Shown piece after piece: positions 20,646 to 30,136 of a stretch of DNA of 64,000 bases. Under the pieces are notes generated by a model. It was not told the DNA's origin. It saw only the letters and a program-made list of their open reading frames with translations, and did no database searches. The stretch covers positions 16,638 through 80,637 of the forward strand of contig NZ_JABKCA010000009.1 of assembly GCF_013166655.1 (NCBI RefSeq), given 5' to 3'. Positions within the stretch are counted from its first letter, which is position 1, and each line of letters opens with the position of its first letter. This stretch comes from Lentimicrobium sp. L6. GTDB taxonomy: Bacteria; Bacteroidota; Bacteroidia; Bacteroidales; UBA12170. The translations under genes and the position numbers were made by a program.

Positions 20646-22046
20646 ATGGCTAACGATCAATTTGGAAAAAAGGTACAAACGCAGAGTAATAAAGAAGTTT
20701 TCTTTATTTCGGATTTCTCAAATCTGGATATTAAGAAAGTGGTGATTACTGATGTGATTATTTTGGATTACTCGAATAAAGAGGGTTGCAGAGGGTTTTT
20801 AAATCAGATACGTTCTTCTTTTGTTGAATCTATTTATTTAACGCCTGTTTTTATCCTGTCCATTAACGAAGATGTTGATTCTTTTACGAAATCTTTGACT
20901 GATGGAACAGTTCATAGTCTTCAAGAAGAAGCTTTTATTGGTCCTTTTCAAGCCATTGAGCAGAGAATTAGACAACTACAATCCACAAATAATCAAGATC
21001 AAGAGATAAAAATTCTAAATAAAATACTACGTTATTATTATACACGACAAAGTAGAATGAAGCCTATTATTTCTGCTAAATCACACACTGGGTATTCATT
21101 TCCATTACTTTCTCTGCATTATCAAAATGTAAATACTGAGGAAAAGTTTTCAATACTCGATAAGTTGGTGAGTAAAGAATTTTTACGACCACGTTACGAA
21201 GATTTAGTGCATCTCTGTAATAATTGCTACTCTGGTTTTTTAAATTATAGAGAAGTATGTCCAAAATGTAGTACTTCAGATTTATATACCGAGAATTTGA
21301 TTCATCACTTTGTCTGTGCAAACGTGGCTCCCGAAAGCGATTTTATCAATGGTGATCAAATGGTTTGCAATAAATGTAATAGGATGCTGCGCCATATTGG
21401 AGTTGATTATGACAAGCCAAGTCTAATATATACTTGTAATAATTGTGGACATCATTTTCAAGAATCCGTAATGCAGGCTCTCTGTATGAGTTGTGAGTCT
21501 GTTCATAATGTAGATAGTCTTCTCGAAAGAAAGATATATAATTATGAGTTAACAGCTTTAGGTGAAGAATCTGCAATAGGAGGTCTAGTTCCAAGTGAAA
21601 AGCAAGATGCTGAAATGGCTGGGTTTATAGGATTCTCAACTTTTAATATCTTTTTAAAATACGAAATTGAGAGAATCAAAAACAGTGGTAAAACTAGTAG
21701 TGCAGGTAGTTTGAGTTTAAGAACTCCTGCAGCGCTCAGCAATTCTTTGGGAGTGAAATATAATACGGTTGTTACAGAAGTGGCTGAGTTTATTAAAAAT
21801 GCAACTTTAGCTACTGATATACTTACTTTCATCAATAGTAATACTTTTTTAATTATTTCTCCTGACAATGATAAATTTCGTTTGGAAAGTTTGTTAAACA
21901 ATATACGCCATTCTGTTCAGAAGCTGATAGATAGTAATATTGATGAAGCCAATATCATGGTGAAGATTAAAGCTGAAAACATAGACAGTACTAAAAACCA
22001 TAATGACCTTATAAATAGCTTATTAACTAATAATGGGGCTGGCTGA
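20646..22046 (+). CDS. Zinc-ribbon TackOD1-like protein with degenerate GGDEF domain
   Basis: Probable cytoplasmic regulator of the adjacent synthase. Three parts are visible. (1) About 15-110 is a receiver-like alpha/beta fold (VVITDVIILDYS, LTPVFILSINED). (2) About 130-290 has five CxxC pairs (Cys 191/194, 205/208, 241/244, 264/267, 280/283) plus Cys 224, as in the TackOD1 ('thaumarchaeal output domain 1') metal-binding class. (3) About 325-460 resembles a GGDEF fold (GFSTFNIFLKYEIERIKNSG, then ATDILTFINSNTFLIISP) but lacks the GGDEF motif, so it should not make cyclic-di-GMP; it may bind a nucleotide or only a partner. No membrane segment. Its stop overlaps the GT2 start as TGATG, which implies coupled translation. 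The TackOD1 assignment is from memory of the Cys pattern. Confidence 0.65.
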   Translation: MANDQFGKKVQTQSNKEVFFISDFSNLDIKKVVITDVIILDYSNKEGCRGFLNQIRSSFVESIYLTPVFILSINEDVDSFTKSLTDGTVHSLQEEAFIGPFQAIEQRIRQLQSTNNQDQEIKILNKILRYYYTRQSRMKPIISAKSHTGYSFPLLSLHYQNVNTEEKFSILDKLVSKEFLRPRYEDLVHLCNNCYSGFLNYREVCPKCSTSDLYTENLIHHFVCANVAPESDFINGDQMVCNKCNRMLRHIGVDYDKPSLIYTCNNCGHHFQESVMQALCMSCESVHNVDSLLERKIYNYELTALGEESAIGGLVPSEKQDAEMAGFIGFSTFNIFLKYEIERIKNSGKTSSAGSLSLRTPAALSNSLGVKYNTVVTEVAEFIKNATLATDILTFINSNTFLIISPDNDKFRLESLLNNIRHSVQKLIDSNIDEANIMVKIKAENIDSTKNHNDLINSLLTNNGAG

Positions 22047-23356
22047 TGATTTATACCTTTTGGGATGAGTTTTTTTGGTATTGGTACTCAAATGGTTTTG
22101 AGAAAGTTTTCAATATCTTCTGGTATTTCTTTTTATTGGAAGCACCTCGGTTTTTATTGATGGACTTTGTTGTGCTTTTTGTTTATTTGCGAAAACGCAG
22201 TTCCATGAAGGTGGCCAGAGAAAATGCCCGAAGGGAATTTTTAATGGAAAATCCATTAATTTCTGTTATTGCTCCTGGCAAGAATGAAGGTAAGCACATC
22301 TACAAGTTAGTGAACTCTCTAAATGAACAGACATATAGAAATATTCAAATTGTAATTGTGGATGATGGCTCCGATGATGATACCTATCTCATTTGTAAAA
22401 GTTTATACGAAAATGGGTATATTGATATCTTTTTACGAAATGATGATAGAGGTGGTAAAGCTTCTGCTGCGAATTTGGCACTGCGTTATGCCACTGGTAA
22501 ATTTATAGTGCATTTAGATGCGGACTCCTCCTTTGATTCTGCTGCAATCGAAAATATAATTCTTCCTTTTTATTTGGATAAAAAAGTAGGAGCGGTAGGA
22601 GGAAATATTAAGGTTCGAAATTATAATACCAATATATGTACCTCAGTTCAGGCTATCGAATACCTTCAAACCATTTCTATTGGACGAATGGTTACTTCTT
22701 ATTTAGGTATCTACAAAATTATCTCTGGTGCTTTTGGTGCCTTTAGAAAAGATATCCTTGATAGAATTGGAGGATGGGATATTGGACCAGGATTGGATGG
22801 GGATATTACTGTTAAGATTAGAAAGCTTGGTTATAAGATCGACTTTGAACATACTGCAATTGGCTTAACAAATGTTCCTGAAAAATTCAAAATACTATCC
22901 AAGCAAAGACTTAGATGGAATAAATCATTAATCCGTTTTAGGTTGAGGAAGCATAAGGATGTTTTTATGCCAGATGCTCGGTTTAATTTCAGTGATTTCT
23001 TTGCACTCTTTGAGAATATCTTTTTTAACCTAATTCTTGATATTGTATGGTTCTTTTATATCATCAATATAATTGTTGTGAATGCAGAGTTTCTGGCTTT
23101 CATCATTCCATTGAAAATTATGCTTTATGGTACTGCTAGTTTGCTTCAGTTCTTTGTGGTTTTAATTTTGTCAGAGCGATGGCGACAAGAAATTAAACTG
23201 ATTGTATTTATTCCATTAATGATGATTTATAATGGATATTATATGAGAATTATTAGAACTATGGCATATATTAAAGAAATATTCTTCCTTTCATCATATA
23301 AAGACCCATGGAATCCGAGCAAGTCTTCTCAGAAGGCTCAGGAGTTTGGATTGTAA
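22046..23356 (+). CDS. Processive-type membrane glycosyltransferase family 2 (PgaC/Alg8-like)
   Basis: Inner-membrane polysaccharide synthase. Hydrophobic N-terminus (about 1-48, one or two helices). GT-A domain with VDDGSDDDT (Asp 106/107), HLDADSS (Asp 158/160), GLDGDIT as the catalytic-acid region, and the processive QRLRW (Gln 287-Trp 291). Three to four membrane helices follow at the C-terminus (about 315-415). It is 436 aa, close to PgaC and HasA-type enzymes. It is the last gene of the operon and overlaps the TackOD1-like gene by 1 bp. Together the four genes span cytoplasm to outer membrane. The polymer is unknown; no deacetylase, epimerase or lyase gene accompanies them. Confidence 0.88.
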   Translation: MIYTFWDEFFWYWYSNGFEKVFNIFWYFFLLEAPRFLLMDFVVLFVYLRKRSSMKVARENARREFLMENPLISVIAPGKNEGKHIYKLVNSLNEQTYRNIQIVIVDDGSDDDTYLICKSLYENGYIDIFLRNDDRGGKASAANLALRYATGKFIVHLDADSSFDSAAIENIILPFYLDKKVGAVGGNIKVRNYNTNICTSVQAIEYLQTISIGRMVTSYLGIYKIISGAFGAFRKDILDRIGGWDIGPGLDGDITVKIRKLGYKIDFEHTAIGLTNVPEKFKILSKQRLRWNKSLIRFRLRKHKDVFMPDARFNFSDFFALFENIFFNLILDIVWFFYIINIIVVNAEFLAFIIPLKIMLYGTASLLQFFVVLILSERWRQEIKLIVFIPLMMIYNGYYMRIIRTMAYIKEIFFLSSYKDPWNPSKSSQKAQEFGL

Positions 23357-23439
23357 CATTTTCAATAAGCGGTTAATAATTCTAATATCTTACATTTGAT
23401 TACAGAAACTAATTAAACAATTCTCAATACGGAAGATAG

Positions 23440-26436
23440 TTACTTAGTGATATATGGAATACTAAAACTCATTTTGGTGCCAATTCCCAACTCAGATTCT
23501 AGCCAGATTTCTCCGCCCAATAGTTCTGTGCAAGCCTTTGAAATAGCCAGGCCAAGTCCAGTTCCTCCAAACTCTCGGCCAATGGATGTATCTGCTTGCA
23601 TAAATCTCTCAAAGATGATTTCTCTTTGTTTTTGATCTATTCCAATTCCTGTATCAGTAACGCTGAAAATGATTTCTTGGTCTATTAACTCATAACATAT
23701 AGTGATCTTGCCTTTATGGGTAAACTTAATCGAATTGCCTATGATATTGTTTAATATTTGTTCCAATCTATTGGTATCAGTAATCACTAAATCATTTTCA
23801 TTTGTCAGCCCAAACTGTAGTTCAAGTTTTATGTCTTTGTTTTTTAGTAAATCCAAATCACTTCTAAAAGAGATGTATTTCTCATGAAGTAAAGCATTTA
23901 AGTGACATTGGTTATGATTAATTTTTAATTGATTGGCATGAATCTTAGAAATATCTACTATATCGTTAATTAGGTGCAATAGGTGATGAGAGCTTTTGTT
24001 GATGATGTTTAGGAATTGGGTTCTCTCGTTTTCATCGGTACTTGGGTCTTTTACAAGTTCAGAAAAACCAAGTATGGCATTCATTGGAGTTCTGATTTCG
24101 TGGCTCATATTGGCTAAGAAAGATGATTTTAATTTGTCATTCTCTTCTGCTTTGTTTTTGGCCTCAGTTAACTCATTGGTAATTTTAATATGCTCACTCA
24201 CATCTCTTGACACCGCAATGGTAACCTTTTCACCGAAGAATTGCCCAGGAGATAGAACTACTTCTTTTGGGAATATGGTTTTGTTTTTTCTTAGTCCCCA
24301 AAAACTAATGGTGTTTTGTTCACCATTAAAAGCTTTCTCTATTGCATTTTGTACCATATTCAGGTCATTCATTCCGGGAGCCGATAAAAAGGCAGGTGAC
24401 TTCCCAATAAAATAGGAGAATTCATAACCATAAGTTTTAATGGCCGAGTCATTAACATATTTGAAATTCCCATCCTCATCTAAAATGTATATCATCTCCG
24501 AAATGCTCGCTAATATGTTTCTATAGGTATTATGCGATTCTATTAGTTTGTTTTTATTTGTGACCTCCTCACTGATGTCATGGATAATTTGTAATAAACT
24601 TGGTTCTTGATTGGAAATGATGAAACTTTGGTTGATATGTACATTGATCTCCGAGCCATATTTTGTCCTATGTACAAAACTATGTTCTTCCGATTCAATT
24701 ACAGAAACGCTATTTATTTTTTCATCAAGCTCGGCTTTACTAAGTGTATTAATGTCGTATATTTTCATCTCCATTAATTCCTGCCTATTATATTTGTAGA
24801 GTTTTGCAGCAGCATAATTGGCAAAGGTGATGTTTTTTGTAATAGGTTCTATGGCCAACATGGCGGCTGAATTCTGTTCCAGATAATCTCTAAATTGTTT
24901 CTCTGAGTAAATTACTTTCTGACGCTCAATGGTCAACTTGTCAATATTCGTTTTTAATTCTATCTCTAAGTTTTTCCTTTCTGTAATATCAAACGCGGAA
25001 CCAATAGCGGCAGGTTCTCCCATATAATTAATCGGGGAGGCTGCAAATTCCACCCACTTTTCAATTCCAGATTTGGTAATGATTTTAAATTCATAACTAT
25101 CAGATGGAGAGCTGTTTTCAAGTCGATTAAGACCTCGATTTCTAACCACTTCAATATGCTCAGGAGAGACCAAAAACCAAAATGCTTTGTTCTTAACTTC
25201 TGCAAAAGAATAACCCGTAATTTTCTCGAAAGAATGATTAGTGTATAAATACTTGTGGCTATAGATAAATATGGCTGCAGTAGCTGAGTTTGTTAATGCT
25301 TTGAAAGTTTGTTCCGATTCTTCTAATCTTGACTTGATCCAATTAGAGTTGGTAATATCTATGGAGCTTACGATTAAACTTTCACTTTTGCTATCGAAAT
25401 TAGAAAGGTTTGCAGAGGCTTTTATCGTTTTGTACTTGTCTCCAACAGATCTTAATCTATAGATAAATTCAAAAACTTTTCCTGTTTTTCTTAGTTCATC
25501 AAACCCTTGATTTATTTTAGTAACATCTTCAGGGTGAATCAGATTTAACCAATCTTCTAATTTATTATTCTCTTTTGTAGATTTCTCAAAAATCTCTTTC
25601 ATTTCATCATTGAAACGTATGTTGAGTGTTGAAGTATTAATATCAATAATTCCTATTCTATCCATTTGAGTAACAAAAAGCAGTCTGTTTTTAAGTTCCT
25701 TTAAGGTGTTTTCTGCATTCTTTCTATCCTGAATATCACGCATGATACTGATATATCCCTTGTTGGTTTTATTTGAAACCATTTCAATGGTTAGAGGTTC
25801 TTGGTTTTTCCTATTGATCAGCCTCTCCTTTTTAACATCCTCTCCTTTGTTTACCTTGTGAAAAAGAAGCGGATTTTTTTCTAGTTGATGTTGATCAAAT
25901 AAGAAGCTAATGTGATGGCCCAATAATTCGGAAGCTTGATAACCTGTCATTTCATAGGCTTTTTGATTGGCCTTTATGATTTCTGCTTGATGATTGCCTA
26001 TGATGATGCCATCTCCCGCCAAATCAAATAGATCGGTTTCATTAATACTTGAATTGTTTTCAGAGGATTCTAATATTTCTAAGTTATCGATTTGATGGCC
26101 AATAATCATCCATTCTGAATGATGACCTGAACATCCCTCAATTTTATTTATTTCAAGTTCAAAATCGTTTTTAGGATGTTTAAGAACAAGTTGAATTGGA
26201 ATTTCTTTATCAAGTAGAAACTGTTGGATATTCTCAATGAGGATATTGTTTTTATCCGCATTTATTAGTTCTGAAAATGTATATGGATTTAAAAGGTCGG
26301 AGCAATTTGGTAGATCGAAAAGCTTACGGAACTTTTGATTATAAGACTTTATAATCATTTCTTGATTTAGAGTGAAGAATAGTATACTCTTTGATTTCTC
26401 TAAAGTTCTTTGAAGTTGCTTGTTAGAATTTGGCAT
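23440..26436 (-). CDS. Soluble multi-PAS hybrid-less histidine kinase
   Basis: Large cytoplasmic sensor kinase. About five to six PAS modules in a row are readable: FDLAGDGIIIGNHQAEII, IGIIDINTSTLNIRFND, AAIFIYSHKYLYTNHSF, AAMLAIEPITKNITFAN and SEMIYILDEDGNFKYVN, after a weaker first one. Then HisKA with MSHEIRTPMNAILGFSEL and HATPase with DTGIGIDQ and GTGLGLAISK. No membrane segments and no receiver domain. ATG at 26436 is preferred (998 aa); the frame can extend 9 codons to a TTG. Ligands (redox, light or small molecules) cannot be inferred. It is convergent with the GT2 operon and upstream of the NtrY-like kinase, but 62 bp and a separate start suggest an independent unit. Confidence 0.9.
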   Translation of the reverse strand: MPNSNKQLQRTLEKSKSILFFTLNQEMIIKSYNQKFRKLFDLPNCSDLLNPYTFSELINADKNNILIENIQQFLLDKEIPIQLVLKHPKNDFELEINKIEGCSGHHSEWMIIGHQIDNLEILESSENNSSINETDLFDLAGDGIIIGNHQAEIIKANQKAYEMTGYQASELLGHHISFLFDQHQLEKNPLLFHKVNKGEDVKKERLINRKNQEPLTIEMVSNKTNKGYISIMRDIQDRKNAENTLKELKNRLLFVTQMDRIGIIDINTSTLNIRFNDEMKEIFEKSTKENNKLEDWLNLIHPEDVTKINQGFDELRKTGKVFEFIYRLRSVGDKYKTIKASANLSNFDSKSESLIVSSIDITNSNWIKSRLEESEQTFKALTNSATAAIFIYSHKYLYTNHSFEKITGYSFAEVKNKAFWFLVSPEHIEVVRNRGLNRLENSSPSDSYEFKIITKSGIEKWVEFAASPINYMGEPAAIGSAFDITERKNLEIELKTNIDKLTIERQKVIYSEKQFRDYLEQNSAAMLAIEPITKNITFANYAAAKLYKYNRQELMEMKIYDINTLSKAELDEKINSVSVIESEEHSFVHRTKYGSEINVHINQSFIISNQEPSLLQIIHDISEEVTNKNKLIESHNTYRNILASISEMIYILDEDGNFKYVNDSAIKTYGYEFSYFIGKSPAFLSAPGMNDLNMVQNAIEKAFNGEQNTISFWGLRKNKTIFPKEVVLSPGQFFGEKVTIAVSRDVSEHIKITNELTEAKNKAEENDKLKSSFLANMSHEIRTPMNAILGFSELVKDPSTDENERTQFLNIINKSSHHLLHLINDIVDISKIHANQLKINHNQCHLNALLHEKYISFRSDLDLLKNKDIKLELQFGLTNENDLVITDTNRLEQILNNIIGNSIKFTHKGKITICYELIDQEIIFSVTDTGIGIDQKQREIIFERFMQADTSIGREFGGTGLGLAISKACTELLGGEIWLESELGIGTKMSFSIPYITK

Positions 26437-26497
26437 TATTAGTATTCTTTGATTAATTTGCAATCATGAAGATACGAAAAAAATCAATAAATACAAT

Positions 26498-27835
26498 TTA
26501 GAAAACTAGTGTAAAGACACTTCCTTTGTCTTGAATGGATTTCACAAAAATATTTCCCTTATGCAAATGCATGATTTGTCGGCTTAAGCTTAATCCAATT
26601 CCTGAGCCTTCTTTTTTCGATGTAAAGAAAGGCATAAATATTTTGTCCAAAATATCGGGCTTTATACCTTTCCCATTATCCGCCACTTCAATAATAATAT
26701 GTTCGTTTTTATTGAATCGAGAAGTGAGGATGATTTGCGGATTTTCTTGATATTCAAGAGCATGAAAAGCATTAATGAGGAGGTTTATTAAAACCTGTTC
26801 AATCAAATTGGGATCTGCCATGATACCAATGTTTTCAGGTGTAGTTTCTATTTGAATGTCAATATTAGCATTTTTCGTTTTGTGGAGTAGCATAAGCTTG
26901 GCTTCAAAGAGTAAGTCTTTTACTACCACTCTTTGGAAGTTAGGCATAGGAATTCGAGTTAAGTCCCGATAAACCTCAACAAAGCCTAATAAACCACTAC
27001 TTCTGCGGCTTATTGTACTTAAGGCTTGATGCATGCTATCTAAATCATCCTCGTCCATGGCATGGTCAACTCGCTCTGGAAGTAATTCTTGTACTGTAGA
27101 AGCCAAAGATGAAATAGGAGTGATGGAATTCATGATCTCATGTGTTAATACTCGTATCAGCTTCTGCCAACTTTCTATCTCTTTCCTCTCTAATTCTGAG
27201 TGAATATTCTTTACGCTGACTAATAAATATTCCTCCCCTTTTTTCTTAAATTCTGTAGCCTGAATCGACAATTGCATCAATTCATCTTCTTGGTAGATTT
27301 TGATCAGTTTGCTATCATCCTGACGAAGTTGCAGCAGTTTCTCTGGTAAATCTGGATCAATAGATCCCAACTCTTTTATATGTTTTAAATTATTGATTTT
27401 GAAGAGCTGTTTTACCGCATTATTATAGATATCGATGGTGCCATCAGTTCGGTAGGTAATAATTCCAATACTGATATGCTGGACAATAGTTTGAAGCTGA
27501 TTGTGATGTTCTTCTTTTTCGGCTCTAGTTTTTACAAATTGTTGAATAACCTGATTAAAACTCTCATTAAGTTTATTAAAACTTTCTCCCTTATTCTCAG
27601 AAACAAAGCTACTGGTGAAATCATTATATTTTACATTATCGAAAAATCGCGTCAGCTTTCTATTGGTTTGTTCTACGTATTTTATCAATAATACCATTTG
27701 TATTATCATCACCACAAAACTAATAGTAGAAGTGATGTAATTATGGCTTTCAAAAAGCCAAATAAATAGAAAGGTATTAATAACGATGAATACCAATCGA
27801 ATAACTACTGAAGTTCGAAAAGTATTAGAGATCAT
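26498..27835 (-). CDS. Sensor histidine kinase, NtrY/AtoS-type, partner of the sigma-54 activator
   Basis: Membrane sensor kinase. Two closely spaced membrane helices (about 10-28 and 33-52) leave almost no periplasmic loop, so it probably senses membrane or cytoplasmic cues. A HAMP/linker region, a PAS-like domain (IGIITYRTDGTIDIYNNAV) and a HisKA domain with VLTHEIMNSITPISSLAS follow. The HATPase has DNGKGIK and GSGIGLSLSRQI. It is 445 aa. Its start overlaps the stop of the NtrC-type gene by 11 bp, so the pair is translationally coupled. Confidence 0.92.
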   Translation of the reverse strand: MISNTFRTSVVIRLVFIVINTFLFIWLFESHNYITSTISFVVMIIQMVLLIKYVEQTNRKLTRFFDNVKYNDFTSSFVSENKGESFNKLNESFNQVIQQFVKTRAEKEEHHNQLQTIVQHISIGIITYRTDGTIDIYNNAVKQLFKINNLKHIKELGSIDPDLPEKLLQLRQDDSKLIKIYQEDELMQLSIQATEFKKKGEEYLLVSVKNIHSELERKEIESWQKLIRVLTHEIMNSITPISSLASTVQELLPERVDHAMDEDDLDSMHQALSTISRRSSGLLGFVEVYRDLTRIPMPNFQRVVVKDLLFEAKLMLLHKTKNANIDIQIETTPENIGIMADPNLIEQVLINLLINAFHALEYQENPQIILTSRFNKNEHIIIEVADNGKGIKPDILDKIFMPFFTSKKEGSGIGLSLSRQIMHLHKGNIFVKSIQDKGSVFTLVF

Positions 27836-29201
27836 ATTTTTCTATTCTTCTGTATAATGAAGCTCGAGTAAGTCCAAGTTCATGTGCTGCCTTAGTAATA
27901 TTTCCTCCATGCTTGTCAATCACTTTTCTGATCAGGATTTTTTCTGTGTCTTCTAAATTTAAGTTATCCGCATTCAGAAGTGCATTCTTATGAATAGGCT
28001 TGCTTAAAAAGAAATCGTGAGCTTGTAGGGTGTTTCCTTCACTCATTATCACTGCTCTTTCAACTGTATGTTGCAATTCTCTTATGTTTCCTGGCCAGCT
28101 GTGCTTTTTTAATCTTTTTGCTGCGGCAACACTTAGCCTTTTTGTATCGAGTTTGTATTTTTTACAATACATTTTTAAGAAATGATCTACCAAATCAGGA
28201 ATATCGTCAGTTCTATCTCTAAGTGGTGGAATTTGAATCTCAACTGTGTTTACTCTGTATAATAAATCTTGACGAAATTTCCCTTCTTCTACCATTTGAT
28301 ATAATGGCATATTTGTGGCACATATTACTCTCACATCAATATCTGTTTCTTTGTGTGAGCCTAACCTGACTACTTTTCGGCTTTGTAATACAGAAAGTAG
28401 TTTTGATTGTAAATTATAGGATAGATTTCCGATCTCATCTAGGAAAAGACTTCCCTGATTAGCAGCTTCAAACCTTCCTGCTCTATCTTCCTTCGCATCA
28501 GTAAAAGCACCTTTTTTATACCCGAATAATTCACTCTCGAATAAGGTTTCAGTAAGAGCACCTAAATCTACGGTCACAAATACTTCTGATTGGCGCATAG
28601 AAGCGCGATGTATGGCTCTAGCTATCATCTCCTTTCCTGTTCCATTTTCGCCCAATAAAAGGATGTTGGCATCTGTTTTAGCCACTTTTTGAACGGTATT
28701 TAAAACCTGACGAATTGCTGATGAGTTTCCTATAATTTCACCAAATAAAGAATCGGCATCAGAGATTAATAGTTGTTGTTTATTCTTTAGGTTTTCTAGC
28801 TCTTTTTTGGATTCTCTAATTTGAATATTGGCAGTGATTTCCGCCAATAATTTTTTATTATCCCATGGCTTTAATATAAAATTAGTAGCGCCTTCCTTAA
28901 TACCTTGAACAGCTAATTCAATGTCTCCATATCCTGTGATAAAGATAACTACCGCCGCAGGGTCTATTTCCAAAATCTTATTTAACCACATGAATCCTTC
29001 TCTACCACTAGTGGCGTCTTTAGAAAAATTCATATCCAATAAAAATATATCGTAGTTCTCATTCCTCATTAAATCAGGAATGCGTTCAGGGTTGCTTTCT
29101 GTGTGGACAATGGTGAAGTGTTGACGTAAAAATAGCTTTGCTGCTAATAGAACATCTCTATCGTCGTCTACTACTAAAAGTTTGGCTTCTGATTTTGTCA
29201 T
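27825..29201 (-). CDS. Sigma-54-dependent NtrC-family response regulator
   Basis: Transcription activator for sigma-54 promoters. Receiver domain 1-125 (VVDDDRD, phospho-Asp in FLLDMNFS, Lys in FILKPWDNK). AAA+ domain with Walker A GENGTGKEM and Walker B region SLFLDEIG. The sigma-54 contact loop reads GAFTDA, the variant common in Bacteroidota instead of GAFTGA. The C-terminal Fis-type HTH has GGNITKAAHELGLTRASLYR. It is 458 aa. It pairs with the NtrY-like kinase and is divergent from the ABC operon, its probable target. Confidence 0.95.
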   Translation of the reverse strand: MTKSEAKLLVVDDDRDVLLAAKLFLRQHFTIVHTESNPERIPDLMRNENYDIFLLDMNFSKDATSGREGFMWLNKILEIDPAAVVIFITGYGDIELAVQGIKEGATNFILKPWDNKKLLAEITANIQIRESKKELENLKNKQQLLISDADSLFGEIIGNSSAIRQVLNTVQKVAKTDANILLLGENGTGKEMIARAIHRASMRQSEVFVTVDLGALTETLFESELFGYKKGAFTDAKEDRAGRFEAANQGSLFLDEIGNLSYNLQSKLLSVLQSRKVVRLGSHKETDIDVRVICATNMPLYQMVEEGKFRQDLLYRVNTVEIQIPPLRDRTDDIPDLVDHFLKMYCKKYKLDTKRLSVAAAKRLKKHSWPGNIRELQHTVERAVIMSEGNTLQAHDFFLSKPIHKNALLNADNLNLEDTEKILIRKVIDKHGGNITKAAHELGLTRASLYRRIEKYDL

Positions 29202-29211
29202 ACTAATTATT

Positions 29212-29293
29212 TTGTTCGTAAATGTACAAAAAAATGAACGCCAGCGAACAATATTTATTGTTATATTCTGAATAAATATTCTATGATATTCAG
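29212..29293. promoter_or_regulatory. Two inverted repeats between the NtrC-type gene and the ABC operon
   Basis: TTGTTCG (29212-29218) and CGAACAA (29245-29251) form one inverted repeat. CTGAATA (29268-29274) and TATTCAG (29287-29293) form another. They lie upstream of a sigma-54-like element and 10-90 bp from the activator start. They are candidates for the activator's enhancer sites or autoregulatory operators. Confidence 0.4.
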
Positions 29294-29315
29294 CTAATCA
29301 GACTTTTATATCTAC

Positions 29316-29331
29316 TGGCATTACTTTTGAG
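29316..29331 (+). promoter_or_regulatory. Weak sigma-54-type -24/-12 element upstream of the ABC operon
   Basis: TGGCATTACTTTTGA has GG and the -12 position separated by the correct 10 bp, but GA replaces the usual GC. It lies 117 bp before the ATPase ATG. The match is imperfect; support comes mostly from the adjacent sigma-54 activator. Confidence 0.3.
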
Positions 29332-29447
29332 CAAAATTTCATACTGAATGTTTCATGTTTAATTAATTTATTATCAATTTCTTAAAAATGACTAATTGAT
29401 TATCTTAGCCAAATGAGACGGTTCAATATTATTAAGACGCCCAAATT

Positions 29448-30134
29448 ATGATAAAGTTACGAAACTTAACAAAAGTCTATAGAAGTAGTGAGGTGGAAAC
29501 CTTGGCGCTGTTGAATGTGAATTTAGAAGTGAAAAAAGGCGAGTTTGTAGCTATCATGGGACCTTCGGGTTGTGGAAAAACGACTTTATTAAACTTGCTT
29601 GGTCTATTGGATGAACCTTCCGATGGAGAGTATGCTTTTATGGAAATCGCTGTAGCAAAGTTGTCCGAGAAGGAGCGCTCAAAAATCAGAAAGCATAATA
29701 TGGGTTTTGTTTTTCAGAATTATAACTTAATTGAGGAACTTAATGTTTATGAAAATGTAGAGCTTCCATTAATTTATATGGGAGTAAAAACCGAGGAGCG
29801 TAAAGAAAGAGTTCACGAGATTTTGGAAAAAATGCAAATTCTTCATCGTAAATTTAATTTTCCAACCCAGTTGAGTGGTGGGCAACAACAACGTGTAGCA
29901 GTTGCTAGAGCTGTTGTTGGTAAGCCTAGAATTGTCTTTGCAGATGAGCCAACAGGAAATCTAGATTCAGCTCATGGCGAAGAAGTGATGAGATTATTAG
30001 ATGAGGTGAACAAGTCTGGTACTACAGTTATTATGGTGACCCATTCCCAAAGAGATGCTTCCTATTCTAATAGGGTTTTGCGTTTGTTCGACGGACAGAT
30101 TATTAATGAAAACATCCTCCAAAAATTTTCCTAA
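29448..30134 (+). CDS. ABC transporter ATPase, LolD/MacB-type
   Basis: Nucleotide-binding subunit of a type VII (MacB/FtsX) ABC system. Walker A GPSGCGKTTL (about 38-47), Q-loop FVFQNYNL, signature LSGGQQQRVAVARA and Walker B IVFADEPTGNLDS, the LolD/MacB-specific sequence, then the switch His in MVTHSQ. It is 228 aa. It is first in a three-gene operon with an 84-aa protein and the FtsX-type permease. Such complexes act in lipoprotein release, peptide or antibiotic export, or signalling; the substrate is not evident. Confidence 0.93.
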   Translation: MIKLRNLTKVYRSSEVETLALLNVNLEVKKGEFVAIMGPSGCGKTTLLNLLGLLDEPSDGEYAFMEIAVAKLSEKERSKIRKHNMGFVFQNYNLIEELNVYENVELPLIYMGVKTEERKERVHEILEKMQILHRKFNFPTQLSGGQQQRVAVARAVVGKPRIVFADEPTGNLDSAHGEEVMRLLDEVNKSGTTVIMVTHSQRDASYSNRVLRLFDGQIINENILQKFS

Positions 30135-30136
30135 TC

